A stretch of DNA of 64,000 bases from Nyssa sinensis. Taxonomy: Eukaryota; Streptophyta; Magnoliopsida; Cornales; Nyssaceae. Within the stretch, counting starts at the first letter, position 1, and every line of letters begins with the position of its first letter. The DNA is taken from NCBI GenBank assembly GCA_008638375.1, contig CM018035.1:31025307-31089306 (forward strand), in the 5' to 3' direction. The notes under the pieces were generated by a model. That model was not told where the DNA came from and made no database searches. It saw only the letters and a list, made by a program, of their open reading frames with translations. The position numbers and the translations under genes were made by a program. Shown piece by piece: positions 1 to 11,147 of this stretch.

Positions 1-189
1 CTGTTGAGATAAAATGGATATATTGAACCATTATTTCTGAAACGATTAAATGAACCATGTGATATAGGCAAAGAACAACATTTTGTTGTATCGTACCGCT
101 TTGTATAGTATACTGTCTGAATGCTATATTGTTTAAATGTATGTACTTAATGTATGCCCTTTGTATCACATTCCACGTGATGTGCTTGT

Positions 190-960
190 ATCCTTCGAAT
201 TAGGAATTCCGTTCAGTTCGGTTATGTGTTGTCCGTTAATGATATGTCTGCCTCGATTGATATGTTCCGTCCGGTTCTGACATGTTCCGTCCGTTAATGA
301 TGTTAAGTCCGCCTTGATTGATATATGGTCCAGTTCCGTTATGATCTGTCCGTTGATGATATGTCTTTGCTTTGAGTAATATTTTGTTCTGTTCGATTCT
401 GTTATGTTCCGTTCATTGATAATGTGTCTGCCTTGATTGATATATGGTCCAGTTCCGTTGTGTATTGTCCGTTGATGATACGTCTGTCTTGATTGAAATA
501 TTGTTCAGTCCAGTTATGATTAGTTCCGACAGTGATGTGTCCCTGACTTGATTGTTATATTGTTTCTACCCAGTTCCGTTATGTTGTGTCCTGTTCATGA
601 TTTGCCTGTGTCCTGATTAGTGTATTGTTTCTGTTTAGTTCCGTTATAATTTTATCCGTTCGCGATATGCCTTTGCTTGATTGATGTATTGTTACCGTCC
701 GATTCCGTTATATTCCGTCCGTTAATGTTATGTCTGCCTCGATTGATATGTTCCGTCCGGTTCCTGACATGTTCCGTCCGTTGATGATCTGTCTGTCTTG
801 ATTGATATATGGTCCAGTTCCGTTATGATTCGTTCCGTTAATGAAGAGTCTGTGTCTTGACCGATATATTAGCAATAGTTATTGTTCTGACCGATTGGTT
901 ATGTCATGTTCCGATCCGTTTGTATTGTCTGTTCGATTCTGTTATATTGCACTAGACTGC
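190..960 (+). repeat. Degenerate ~60-bp minisatellite inside G1
   Basis: About eleven imperfect units of 55-66 bp, each opening with a version of TTGATTGATAT and containing GTTCCGTTATG and TCCGTTGATGATATGTCTG. It lies just upstream of the acceptor-like site at 1114. In G5 and G6 the same place holds CTGTTCTGAT-type repeats, so the array is a fast-evolving part of the presumed G intron. Confidence 0.8.
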
Positions 961-1114
961 TTATGAAATGGACTTATAAAAATAGTTATTTTTGAAATGA
1001 CTAAATTATCCATGTGCCTCGGAAGCACAAAACTGGTTTTGAAACCCAGGATAGGGAATCTGTGTTACTCACTGGGCTTATTTAAGCTCACCCCATTATT
1101 CTGACATTTTTCAG

Positions 1115-1242
1115 GAATTACCTCCATTGGATTAGAAGGTACTATGACATGACGTGAATAGGTCAAGTGGCATCGCAAGTAAGGATCTGACGGCACTGAA
1201 CTGTAGAGACTGGTTTATTGTGGATTGAACCTGGTTATTCCG
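1115..1242 (+). other. Conserved exon-like block of Ga elements (G1 copy, 128 nt)
   Basis: Bounded by a polypyrimidine/acceptor-like GACATTTTTCAG on the left and a donor-like CCG|GTGAGTGG on the right. The same block with the same borders occurs in G5 (42125-42253, 129 nt) and G6 (50174-50294, minus strand, 121 nt). No reading frame is conserved, so I read it as a non-coding exon of a spliced element transcript. Splicing is inferred, not shown. Confidence 0.55.
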
Positions 1243-1605
1243 GTGAGTGGTATGTTATGACTGACTTGACTGTTATATACTAGATAGACATGGCTCATGG
1301 AACTAATGGTACTCTAGAGATATTAGATCTGCTCTGTTATTATATGCTTGATTTTAGATATGCTCTGAAATTAGAATTGTTGACTGACTGGATTTAGTCT
1401 TGCTCTGTGATACATATTCTTATGATGGATAAGTGAGTTGCATTCCCGTGACACAAAGAAAAAGTTTTAAATTCCGCTGCATCTGACCCTACAGTCGAAA
1501 TGCAATTCGTCAGAAAGTTCAGAATTTGCCTTTGGTTGGTCGCGTCGCGACCGACTGGCAGTCACGTCCTCGACATCCGCATAGGGTGGGGTTCGGGATG
1601 TGACA

Positions 1606-2679
1606 CTTGAGGAGACCCTCACTAATTGCAACAGATTCTTCTTCTTCAAGTTTGATTCCCTCTCCTCTATAACCAAAATTCTTAAAATAGGTCATTGGCA
1701 TTTTTCTGGCAGACACATTATTCTGCAACAATGGAGACCAGGTATGGTCCTCGCTGAAAAAGATGTTAAAAAAATCCCTATTTGGATCAAACTGTTCAAT
1801 GTTCCTTATGAACTGTGGACTGCTCAAGGGCTCAGCTATGTTGCCAACGCTGTAGGGAAGCCTCTCTATACAGACACCCATACAGGGGAACACACCAAGA
1901 TTAGCTATGCAAGGATTTGTGTTGAAATAGAAGCCACACGTGATCTCCCTAATTCCTTTGATATTCAGCTTGATGACTACTCTTTAGTAGAAATCCTTAT
2001 TGAATACCAATGGCTACCTCATATGTGCTCCAATTGCCACACCTTTGGGCATCGTATGAGTACATGTTTGGAGAATAATTCCACCCCTCCCCCTGCTCAA
2101 GCTCGCTTACCTCCCAGAGAATCTAAGGGTGAATGGAGAGTAGCCTCTAACAAAGGTAAAACAGTTCAGGTCAAGAGATCCCTCTATCCTGACCCAATGC
2201 CAACCAGCCCCCCTACAGCTCCTCAAGTTTGTTTTGAGGCCATAGCTAATGCTGGAGCTACGGAGGCTAATGCGGTTATTGAATCATACAACTCACACGG
2301 CCCTAACTCATCCAACCGATTGAATGGCTCCACCAACGTAGGCCTAGTCCTTGAAGACCCTGATCCGCAGCAGCAAATTATCCCCCATTCTCCTACAAAT
2401 CAAGTTGTGGACATGGAAATTGCTCATGATCCAATCCCTCTTTTATCCTCTCATAACGAAGGAGTTGTCTCTCTATCTCCAAAAGATTCCAATACTAATA
2501 AACCTTTTCTAGCAACCAGCTCCCCATGTGAAGGCAGCTACTTTACTTCCACTACATCTCTAGAATTTAACCCCTTAGTGGACAAACTAGCCAGAGTTGA
2601 TGAAGCTGACATTGGAAGTAATTATAAAAGGAATCAGCTTAGGAAGCAAAGACGGAAGACAAAACTCTTAAGGAATTAG
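1606..2679 (+). pseudogene. LINE L1-a ORF1: DUF4283 / zinc-knuckle nucleic-acid-binding protein, 5'-truncated
   Basis: Open for about 358 codons, but the natural N-terminus is cut off by G1 and no native start remains. The first ~110 residues resemble the DUF4283 (RRM-like) domain of plant LINE ORF1 (IPIWIKLFNVPYELW). A CCHC knuckle of form C-x2-C-x4-H-x4-C follows at about 2026-2067 (CSNCHTFGHRMSTC), then a long Ser/Pro/Asn-rich tail ending in a basic stretch. The protein would coat element RNA in the ribonucleoprotein. The tail motif ARVDEADIGSNY is shared with L1-j ORF1. The frame is intact but headless, hence pseudogene. Confidence 0.85.
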
Positions 2680-2714
2680 GGAACATCAGGTTCCAACACC
2701 CTTTCCTTTTCTTA

Positions 2715-5700
2715 TTGAATTTTGCATGCTGGAATATAAGGGGTATAAACAACCCTTCCAAACAGCGGGAAATTCGCTCTTTTGTTCATGATTATTCTCT
2801 TTATTTTTTTGGTATTGTAGAGACCAAAATTACACTTGCTTCTAAAGATACTATGGCTAACTCTCTCATTCTTGGATGGTCTTTTTTGCATAACTACTCT
2901 CATTCCCCTTCTGGGAGAATCTAGATTGGATGGCATAACTTTATATTGCAAATAAATTTTTCATATGCCACTGCTTAAGCTATTCATTGCAACGCCATAG
3001 TTCGGGACACCGATGCCCCTATCATCATTTCCGTTATATATGGCTCCAACTCCCTTTCTCAATGGACTGATTTATGGAGAGACATCCTCCTCCAGCCCGC
3101 CATCTCTTAGGATATTCCTTGGCTATCTTTGGGGATTTCAATGCTATTTGGTTTCCTCATGAAAGAAGAAGAGGTAGCTTAGACTGGCCAACTGTTTTGG
3201 ATGATTGCAATAAATGTTTTATAAATTCTAAGCTTGAGGATTTAAAATTTTCTAGGAATTTTTTCACCTGGTCTAATGGGCAATCCGCTCCTCACGCCAT
3301 TCTAAGGAAGCTTGATAGAGCACTAGTCAATCAAGCTTGGATTTTTACTTTTTCGTCTGCTGAAGCTGAATTTATTCCCCCTAGCCTTTCTGATCATTCT
3401 CCAATTATTGTTAGACCCAGCATGCCCGTTGAAAAAGAGCAAGATCCCTTTTAAGTTCTTCAATTTCTGGGCTGACTATGAGGATTTTTTACCTACTGTT
3501 GAGCAGGCTTGGAACTCTACCTTTCAAGGTACAACCATGTTTATATGTTGCCAGAAACTCAAAAAGGTTAAATATGCTCTTAAGGCCTTAAATTAGCAAA
3601 GACTTAAGAACCTCACCTCTCGAGTCCATGAAAGCCTGTAACAAGCTTCATGACATCCAAAGCCTCCTTCAACGGTATCCTGGGAATAACAGTCTAATTC
3701 AAGAGGAAAAAGAAGCTCACCATTTTTATTATTCCCTCATTTCCAGTGAGGATAGCTTGGCCAAGCAAAAATCTAAGATTCAATGGCTTTCAAAAAGTGA
3801 TAAAAATACCTCATTCTTCTTCAAATCAGTGAATAACAGAAGAAACCATAACAAGATTGTCAGCCTTCTTGATGCAAATGGTAATCGTATTGATGACTCC
3901 AAAGAGATCAGGAGCACCATTGTCAGCTTTTATCAAGAGCTTCTTGGAACCAAAAGTACCATCCAATACCCAGGAAAGCAAGCTCTTGCTTTAGTGATCT
4001 CAAAGCGGCTGCCAATTAATGCCCTCAATGCTCTCCAATGCCTTGTCTCTGAAGATGAAACCCAAGAGGCTCTCTTTAGCCTCCACCCTAATAAAGCTCC
4101 AAGGCCTGATGGCTTTAATGGCCAATTTTTCAAAAAAGCCTGGAGTATTGTCAAACTTGAGGTCATTGCGACTATCTCTAAATTTTTTTTCTACAAAAAC
4201 CATCCTCAAAGAGCTCAATGCCACAGTTATTACTCTTGTTCCCAAGGTCCCAAATCCTTCCTTTGTCCATGATTATCGCCCTATATCTTGCTGCAACACT
4301 ATCTACAAAACCATCTCCAAAACCCTTGCCAACTGTCTTTAGAAAGTCCATCCTAGTTTCATTGATTCGTCTCAATTGACCTTTATTCAAGGCAGGAAAA
4401 TCAGTGATAACATCCTTTTTGCCCAAGCTCTTATGCATAATTACCATAAAAACTCAGGCACCCCTCATTGCACTATGAAAGTTGATCTCAAGAAAGCCTA
4501 TGATTTGGTGAGGTAGGAATTTATTATTGATACGTTGAGTATTATGGGATTTCCTCTGCGGTTTATTGATTGGATTTTCTGTTGCATCTCTACCCCCCGT
4601 TACTCAGTAGTTATCAATGATGAGCTGGAAGGTTTTTTCCCAAGCGCTAACGGGTTAAGGGAAGGGGACCCTCTGTCCCCCTATCTTTTTGTGATTGCTA
4701 TGGATGTGCTTTCTGTGATTCTTCATCAGAAATTAGCTATTCCTCAATTTAAGTATCATTGGAGATGCTATAAAACCAAGCTGACTCACCTTTGCTTTGC
4801 TTATGATAGAATGCTTTTTTGTTTCGGGGATTTACTTTGAGCCTCTATTCTCAAGGAAGGTCTTGACACTTTTGCCTCTTATTCTGGTCTTTAGCACAAT
4901 ACCACTAAAAGTAACATTTTCATTTCTGGTATAGATTGCAACGCAAAGCAGCATATTATTTTTTTTTTTGATAAGTAAAAGATATATAAAAGAAGAAAAA
5001 TAAATACAAGATCAAGAGGGCATACCCAGCATATTATTGATCATATTGGATTTCCTGAAGGCTCCCTCCCTATTTGTTACCTTGGAGTTTCGTTGATCTC
5101 TACCAAGCTGAAAGCCCGGGATTGTAATACCTTGGTCGACCACATCATTGGTAAAATTAACTATTGGTCTAACAAATCCCTTTCATATGCAGGTCGGATT
5201 CAACTGATCAATTCAGTGCTGTTTAGCATCTAGGTTTACTAGTCTACCGATTTTATTCTTCCAAAAAACAAGCAATGAGAAATTTTCTTCGGAGTGGTAA
5301 CCATCTTATTTCTTCCGGATCCAAAGTTGCTTGGAACGATGTTACCTGTCCCAGGAATGAAGGGGGTCTTGGGCTTAAGAAGCTTATTGATGGGAATCTA
5401 GCAGCTCTGGGGAAGCACATCTGGGCAATGTTTCAAAACCCCTCTACCTCCCTTTGGGTTCTTTGGATTCGCAGCAATATTCTCAAAGGGAAGAGCTTCT
5501 GGGAGGTTAAATGTCCCCAATCTCGCTCGTGGGCTTGGAGGAAAATGCTTAAATTCAGGCCCTTGTTCAAACCTTACATCAAAATTTCTATTGGCAATGG
5601 CTACTTTGCTTCTCTTTGATTTGACTATTGGCTTCCTAATGGGTCTATTTATGACAACATGGGGGAATGGGTTATTTATTATTCAGGGCTTGGGAGATAT

Positions 5701-6390
5701 GCTAAAGTTGGATCCATCATTCTGGATAATCATTGGAACTGGCCTATAGCTAACTCTTCTCACCTACTTGATCTGAAAAATGGCAAGCCTCCAAATCTTC
5801 TTCTTGCTCCCCATCGGAAAGATAAGGCATCCTGGATGCCCCCCTCTAATAGGAATTTTTCCATTAGTTTAGCTTGGGACACTCTGAGAGACCATAAAAC
5901 CCGGGTTCATTGGTGCAAGCTAGTCTGGCATTCTAAAGCCATTCCCCGTGCAGGATTTATTCTTTGGATGGCCATTCAGAATAGTCTCAGGACCAAGGAC
6001 CGCCTCTTCTCTACCAATCTTGGCCGTGATCCCAAATGTCTTTTTTGTGTGCAAGATCAGGAGAGTCATTCCCACATCTTCTTCTCCTATCCCTTCACTT
6101 CCTCCATTTGGTCACACCTCTCTATTAGTGGTTTTCAATGCCCCTCTGGAGACTGGCAGCAGATCGTTCTTTGGGCTAGCAACACCTTCAAAGGCAAAAA
6201 GTTATCCTCTATCATAGGCAAGCTTACCCTAGCTTGCATAGTCTATAACATTTGGAGAGAAAGGAATAGTAGATTGTTCACCAAGGAAAAGAAAAATCCT
6301 TAGACCCTTATTGCTCAAATCAATGATATGATCTGTGGCAAGCTCACTACCTCTAAAGGGATCACGAACTCTACATCCAATAGACATTTT
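2715..6390 (+). pseudogene. LINE L1-a ORF2: endonuclease-reverse transcriptase, multiply broken
   Basis: Begins at MNFACWNIRGI, but the start codon has become TTG. The order is APE-type endonuclease (to about 3454, with SDHSPI near its end), a linker, reverse transcriptase (3628-4840), then the C-terminal zf-RVT region (5275-6303). Frameshifts or stops lie near 2924, 3073, 3454, 3595, 4272, 4342, 4515, 4840 and 5235, and an insertion sits at 4961-5027. The RT catalytic FADD box reads FAYD (about 4796-4807), so a key aspartate is lost as well. In the zf-RVT motif one Cys is replaced by Tyr (FFSYPF). The element cannot supply its own RT. Confidence 0.88.
4961..5027 (-). mobile_element. 67-bp severely 5'-truncated LINE insertion with 11-bp TSD
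   Basis: Starts with a T-run followed by gataagtaaaagatatata and matches, in reverse orientation, the last ~60 bp of the L1-j 3' end (compare 57745-57805). The 11-bp direct repeat AGCATATTATT flanks it at 4950-4960 and 5028-5038. Removing the insert and one repeat restores the ORF2 frame (NAKQHIIDHIGF). This is target-primed insertion of an almost completely truncated LINE into L1-a. Confidence 0.85.
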
Positions 6391-6477
6391 TAATGTATAT
6401 GGGCCCTTCCGAGTAGCATCTTTACAGTGTAATGGTTTTTCTTTAATTTTTGTTTTGTTCTTGTAGCTTTGGGACGG

Positions 6478-6545
6478 GAGTTCTTCTACTTGTAGAAGTC
6501 CTTCCTTCCCTCTAGCTTGTTTGAGGGTATACCCTCTTCTTTTTG
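6478..6545 (+). other. LINE 3' UTR paired stem-loops
   Basis: Two short inverted repeats precede the poly(A): CTTCTACTTGTAGAAG and GAGGGTATACCCTC. The second recurs about 70-90 nt before the A-run in other LINE 3' ends here (near 12850, 44140, 45283, 47735, and inverted at 57797 and 57912). Such stem-loops are a plausible recognition element for the LINE reverse transcriptase, but that role is inferred. Confidence 0.55.
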
Positions 6546-6595
6546 TATCTTATTTCTCTTTCTTTTCCTTTAATAAAATTTTACTTTCCAAAAAA

Positions 6596-7755
6596 AAAGA
6601 AAAATTTAAAACTAAACATAACAAGCACCCGTGGGTGGTGAATACATGGGAGAACTACATCATAGACTAGTACTTTTCCTCAAAATATCCTCCTACGCTC
6701 TCAAACTCCTACTGGGGTCTTGCAGCGTCACTACTTGAAAAATGGTGAGTAAGATGGAATGAGCTACAAAAGCTCAGCAAGTAAATTCCCATCTCCGACA
6801 CTAGTATCGGTGATCATAAAAGAATATGAATCCATGAATAAGAATATGATAGTCAATCATAAGAAATGAGATGCTGTAAGAGCCAATGAGAACAATTGTT
6901 ATATGGCCAATAAACAGTGGGGTCACAATGTTCAATAAGGAGTAGTGAATATAACATCAACATGAAACTCTCAATAACAATGTATCAACATGAATGTACT
7001 GCCACAATTAACCGATCATAATCAATTCAATAAGAAATGTTCTCTCAGTATAAGATAAAATATAAGGAATAGTGCAATTCAATAATCGTAGTCATATCAA
7101 TCATATAAGAGATGCAATTACTCTATGCAGGGCTTGGTAAGAACCCTCGGTCTTTTGGGGCCCGGACCTATCCCCTAATGGAAACTCCAATCAACCAAAC
7201 TCCAATGGATTGCCATATGTCCATTCACGGTTGACCCTAGGTCTCCAGTAGATCAGAAAGCATCAAATGGATATTGTGACTAAGCACAAATCCGGCGTTC
7301 ATAACATATTATGATTATTCGTGATTCCATAATAGTATAAAAATGGAATATCATATATTCAGTAAAGACATAATAGTAGGCCTTTCAAGGCACGGTATAT
7401 CATGATAACAATGATATAGCAGTCAATAAATGTACATAAGATAGAACAATATCACATTGTGACAAACAATAATATCTGGTGCGTTCAAGAGTACAACTTC
7501 GGCAGTAATGAAATAAACTTGGCTTGGAAACACCACATGGAAGAGAATAGGTTTTACTTACCTCTAAATGCATTCCTAGATCAGTATCCAGTGAGTTTGC
7601 CCTTTCCTTTGGAGTCCCCTATACATCAGTAAATACGTCTCAGTTTTAATGTTATTCATCAAATTTTATGCCTTGCTATTATAAGTATCTCTTTCACTAA
7701 TTTAGACTCTACTATTGAGTCCGGAATGCTGAAGAAAGTCGGTTTAGGCTTTCGT
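6596..7755 (-). mobile_element. G2a: truncated Gb-subfamily element fragment
   Basis: Non-coding, with the landmarks of the G family in reverse. An acceptor-like CACCATTTTTCAAG (minus) lies near 6750 and the conserved TTACTTACC block at about 7555. A 57-nt exon-like block at 7562-7618 follows, then a GAGTCCGGAATGCTGAAGAA motif shared with 9420 and, weakly, 36885. The TGTGACA end is missing where LINE L1-a's A-run begins, and the other side breaks off into the Athila gag fragment. Confidence 0.65.
7562..7618 (-). other. Conserved exon-like block of Gb elements (G2a copy, 57 nt)
   Basis: On the minus strand it is preceded by an acceptor-like TGATGTATAG and followed by the donor-like GAG|GTAAGTAA. 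Equivalent blocks lie at 9134-9187, 29255-29319, 36599-36651 and 56695-56748. Splicing is inferred from position and consensus. Confidence 0.45.
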
Positions 7756-8383
7756 GAAATTTCATAATCCTGATGAGGCCATAGAGTACCTTAATGAGCT
7801 TGCTAAAAAAGCTCACACTTGGACAGGACCTAGTGCTACTGAGAGCACAAATAGGTCACGACCCACAGGGAACCCAAATGGTGGTGGAATTTACCATCTC
7901 AAGGAGGAAGATAACTTGAAAGCTAAGGTTGAGATACTCACTAGGGAGTTAGAGACGTTAAAGGCTAGGGACTTAAAGCCAACACATTTGGCTAATCATG
8001 CAGAGTCTTTTAGATCATGTTCTGTGTGTGGCGGGGTAGATCACCTCGCCCAAGAGTGTCCCACATTTGCTGAGATGAGAGGGATGTATGAGGAACAAGG
8101 TAATACCTTAGGTATGTACAAGAAGCCTTTCACACCCTTCTCTGAGACCTACAATCCAGGGTGGCGCAATCACCCCAACTTTAGCTGGAAGTTTGAAAAC
8201 CAGCCACCTGCACCACTACCTGCACAGCCCCCTAGATCATACCCTGCACCATATCATGCATCTTCATCTTCTAGGAATTCTTTAGAAGACACTTTGCATG
8301 CCTTTATTGAAGCACAAGGTAAGACTAACCAAAAATTTTGAATCTTTGATTACGCAGGTTATGGAAGAAAGCAAAGAGATAAA
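7756..8383 (+). pseudogene. Athila-type gag fragment stranded between two G copies
   Basis: Closely matches 17575-18203 of the Athila element. It encodes DEAIEYLNELA, the knuckle-like CSVCGGVDHLAQECP, the NPGWRNHPNFSW tract and DTLHAFIEAQGKTNQKF. The left border lies within a shared GTGAAATTT-like string and the right border is where ACCTGCTTCCATTTTCA of G2b starts. At 8149 it reads TAC where the larger copy has a TAA stop (17961), so it preserves the older reading frame. No LTRs accompany it. It probably arrived by recombination or repair rather than transposition. Confidence 0.85.
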
Positions 8384-9133
8384 GAACCTGCTTCCATTTT
8401 CACACATATCATCTTATCGCTTTCATTAGTAGAATCTGTTTCGAACCGGACTCCAGTTTTACTGCAATGGAGATATCTCATGCCTGGGAGATTAGATCCT
8501 ACAACCTGGCATTTTACATGTCAATTGAGTTCCGAAGAAACCCAAAATCATTCTTCATGTCAATTGAGTTCTGAAGAACCCAAAATCAGTCTTAATGCTT
8601 ATGCACCACTTATCTTGCATCGTTAGTGGCAACAGGAGGCATATAAAACATTTACAAATAGATGCTGTTTAAAATTATTAAACATGACCTTCCTGTAGTT
8701 GCATTATAAAAGCATTTAAAACTTTTAACTTCTTCAATAGATGCCTTTTTAAAGAGCATCGAAATACTACTTCTTCAAATAAATGCTTCTCAAGAACATT
8801 TAAAATATGACTTCTTCAAATATATGCATTTAAGAGCATTTGAAATATAACTTCTTCAATAGGGGCTTCAAATACTTGGAATATGCAAATTCAGAATATT
8901 TAAAGAGGTTTGGCATTTTAAACTCAGACATGCTAAAATATATGTTTTAAAAAAGACTATAGTAGAAACCATTCACTGAGCATGTCACAATAGGGTTTGT
9001 AAGGACAGAAATATTTTAAAACAGGAATCAAGTAAATACTGAGTTTGATATTCAAATGCTTCAAATATTTTGAACTTAAAACTTCTTCAAATCCATGAAG
9101 TTAAATCACCACTTCAAATACAGGATTACTCAC

Positions 9134-9187
9134 CTCTGTCTTTAGGGTTAGTGCTATTGATGGGCCATCCCTTTTCCTTTTATAATC
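9134..9187 (-). other. Conserved exon-like block of Gb elements (G2b copy, 54 nt)
   Basis: Minus strand: TTTTTTTAG before, GAG|GTGAGTAATCC after. It has exactly the same length and closely similar sequence to the G7 block at 56695-56748, including an AAAGGAAAAGGG core. Confidence 0.5.
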
Positions 9188-9677
9188 CTAAAAAAATTCA
9201 TAAATAGTCTATTAACTTCACATTCACTTCAATATCACCTATTGATGCTCTTAACTTATGCTTAGATCGTAATTAAACCTAATTTTAATCTTAGGCGTTA
9301 TACTCTTAAAGTATACTCTTCTGGTAGCTTCATTAACTTTTAGGGTTGCTTTCATAACTTCACATATTTTATAGTCATATTTTTTCATATTTTATTTTAT
9401 AATTTGGACCTTACCATTGAGTCCGGAACGCCGAAGAAAGTCAATTTAGACCCTCTCGGACTTTGATTTGGCTTAGGGACACAAGGGGCAAAATGGTCAT
9501 TTTACTTTTTTACGTGTTTTTATTTTTCGGGGTCCCGTCTCGCCAAACGGACTTCACCATTGGTTTTAGAATTTCCAAAATAGTTAAAATACACTATTCA
9601 CATGTTTAATTTGGACATTGGGTCAATTTACCATTATTTAATTAATTAAATTTATTTATTTAATTAATTATTGCATT

Positions 9678-9683
<6 letters not shown>

Positions 9684-9709
<26 letters not shown>
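9684..9709. repeat. (AT)n microsatellite
   Basis: About 13 AT units. A second run lies at 9829-9851. Each sits beside one tRNA-like cassette, so the cassette and AT-run appear to have duplicated together. Confidence 0.9.
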
Positions 9710-9713
<4 letters not shown>

Positions 9714-9730
9714 TGCCCAAAAACCTCACG

Positions 9731-9803
9731 GGCTTGCCTGTCCAAGTGATAAGAATAAGGGGTTGGGTGTTCGAGTCACAGGGGCTGCACCCCTTTTATT
9801 TTT
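9731..9803 (+). other. tRNA-like Pol III-type cassette, copy 1 (in G2b)
   Basis: A-box-like TGTCCAAGTG at 9739, B-box-like GTTCGAGTC at 9769-9777, a GGGGCTGCACCCC hairpin at 9781-9793, and the T-rich run TTTTATTTTT. This is the arrangement of a Pol III internal promoter with terminator, but no cloverleaf closes, so it is not a tRNA gene. It lies antisense to the G element. Confidence 0.5.
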
Positions 9804-9870
9804 CATAATTTATTACTTAAATATAATGTATATATATATATATATATATATTGTGATATTTATTACCACA

Positions 9871-9959
9871 GGCTTGCTTGTCCAAGTGGTAAGAATGAGG
9901 GTTTGGTTTTAGGGGTTAGACGTTCGAATCCTAGGGGCTACAGCCCCTTTTATTTTTTC
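9871..9959 (+). other. tRNA-like Pol III-type cassette, copy 2 (in G2b)
   Basis: A-box-like TGTCCAAGTGG at 9879-9889, B-box GTTCGAATCC at 9922-9931, hairpin GGGGCTACAGCCCC at 9934-9947, then TTTTATTTTTT. It is a near-duplicate of copy 1 about 140 bp away. Corresponding cassettes occur in G3 and G7. Confidence 0.55.
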
Positions 9960-10826
9960 TGATTTTCATCAGGCCAAACAACGGATAGGCCCAAACTCAG
10001 GGATAAGATATCCTAATCAGCATTTAATTTAATTTCTAATTCCATATACTTATAACCAAACAGGCCCAATTTAGGATTTAAATTTAAACAGTTTAGCTAA
10101 ATGGTGTAATATTGGCCCTATTCAACACCAAACGACGTCGCAACCAAGACTACTGTTCATCATCACCCTCAACTTTAGGCGAGGGTCCGGTAAGGTTTCG
10201 TTGCCTTCTCTAGCGACGGCGACCATTTTCCAACCATTTTTTAACTTATTTTCAATGCAGCTTCCTTCCATTTTTCATAAGGATTACATATCTAACCTTT
10301 GTTTTTCATTTAGGCCATTAAATCTTTACGAATCAAGTAAAAATAGTGGCTCCGGCCAACTATTCTTTTATAATTTCGTGCCTATCTATTCACTGTTTTC
10401 ACTTCTTTTCTTTACAAATCTTCTTATGCACTATAGAGGATTAGTTCCTCATTATAAAATTGAAGTTTTAATCATAAATTTTTAGAAATCCGATTATCAC
10501 CCTCCACCTGCAACTGCCTTGTTCTAGTTCATTTCTAGGCCTTTTTCCTTGGTTCTTTTGGCAATGTTTTTCATTTTTCATGCTCTTCTAGGTACACTAA
10601 TTAAATCTAGAATTTATGCTAAAAATTTCATAAAACAGAAATGAGATTTACTCACCTGCTTGATGCTAACCCTCGGTTTCTCTTCTGTTCCTACTTTCTC
10701 TACCTCTGAATCCTTTCTTTTCTCTCCTCCTAACTTCTTGCTTTCTTTTCCTTCTGATTTCTTTCAAGCACGCAGTGCATGCACTTGCTTTTAAGCAAGT
10801 TCCACCGCCCCTTCTCTCTCTCCTGA

Positions 10827-10830
<4 letters not shown>

Positions 10831-10859
<29 letters not shown>
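10831..10859. repeat. (CT)n microsatellite in G2b
   Basis: About 14 CT units in a CT-rich stretch. A TATA/TGTG-rich simple-sequence zone follows at 10965-11280, so open frames there are low complexity and not called. Confidence 0.9.
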
Positions 10860-10863
<4 letters not shown>

Positions 10864-11111
10864 CCTCATAACCTCTTTCATCGACTTCTTCACTTGTTCT
10901 AATTAATTTCTTCTTTTTAATTTCAACTTGCAGCTTTGCATTTAATTGTTGGTTGATATTTTGTGTATTATATATATAAATATAATGTATATACATTACA
11001 GCACACAAAACACACAGTTGCACACTTTGTTGTGTGCTGTCGACACTCACACCCACTCTTTCACAATTCTGCACTCACACACACACATACTTTTGTATTT
11101 ATGATGGTATT

Positions 11112-11147
<36 letters not shown>

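Larger units (their letters stand above)
1..1605 (+). mobile_element. G1: 3' part of a giant LTR-ended element (subfamily Ga)
   Basis: Ends in GGGATGTGACA at 1605, where LINE ORF1 sequence abruptly begins. The last ~600 bp match 42000-42592 (G5) and the reverse complement of 49804-50350 (G6) base for base over long stretches. It carries the shared exon-like block at 1115-1242 and an internal minisatellite. Its other end lies left of the window. It has no coding capacity. I read it as an LTR (perhaps a solo LTR) inserted into LINE L1-a; the sense direction is inferred from splice-like signals. Confidence 0.75.
1606..6595 (+). mobile_element. L1-a: plant L1-type LINE, 5' end lost to G1, decayed
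   Basis: Non-LTR retrotransposon with ORF1 (1606-2679), ORF2 (2715 to about 6390), a 3' UTR with two stem-loops and a terminal A-run at 6588-6600. The 5' end is displaced by G1. It is the same subfamily as L1-i and L1-j. Many stops and frameshifts make it inactive. Its right flank is the truncated G2a copy, so it may have inserted into that copy. Confidence 0.9.

Noticed and set aside
1600..2679. A host gene of 359 codons starting at 1600
   Set aside because: The first codons lie in the G1 terminus and the rest is LINE ORF1; the apparent start is created by the insertion.
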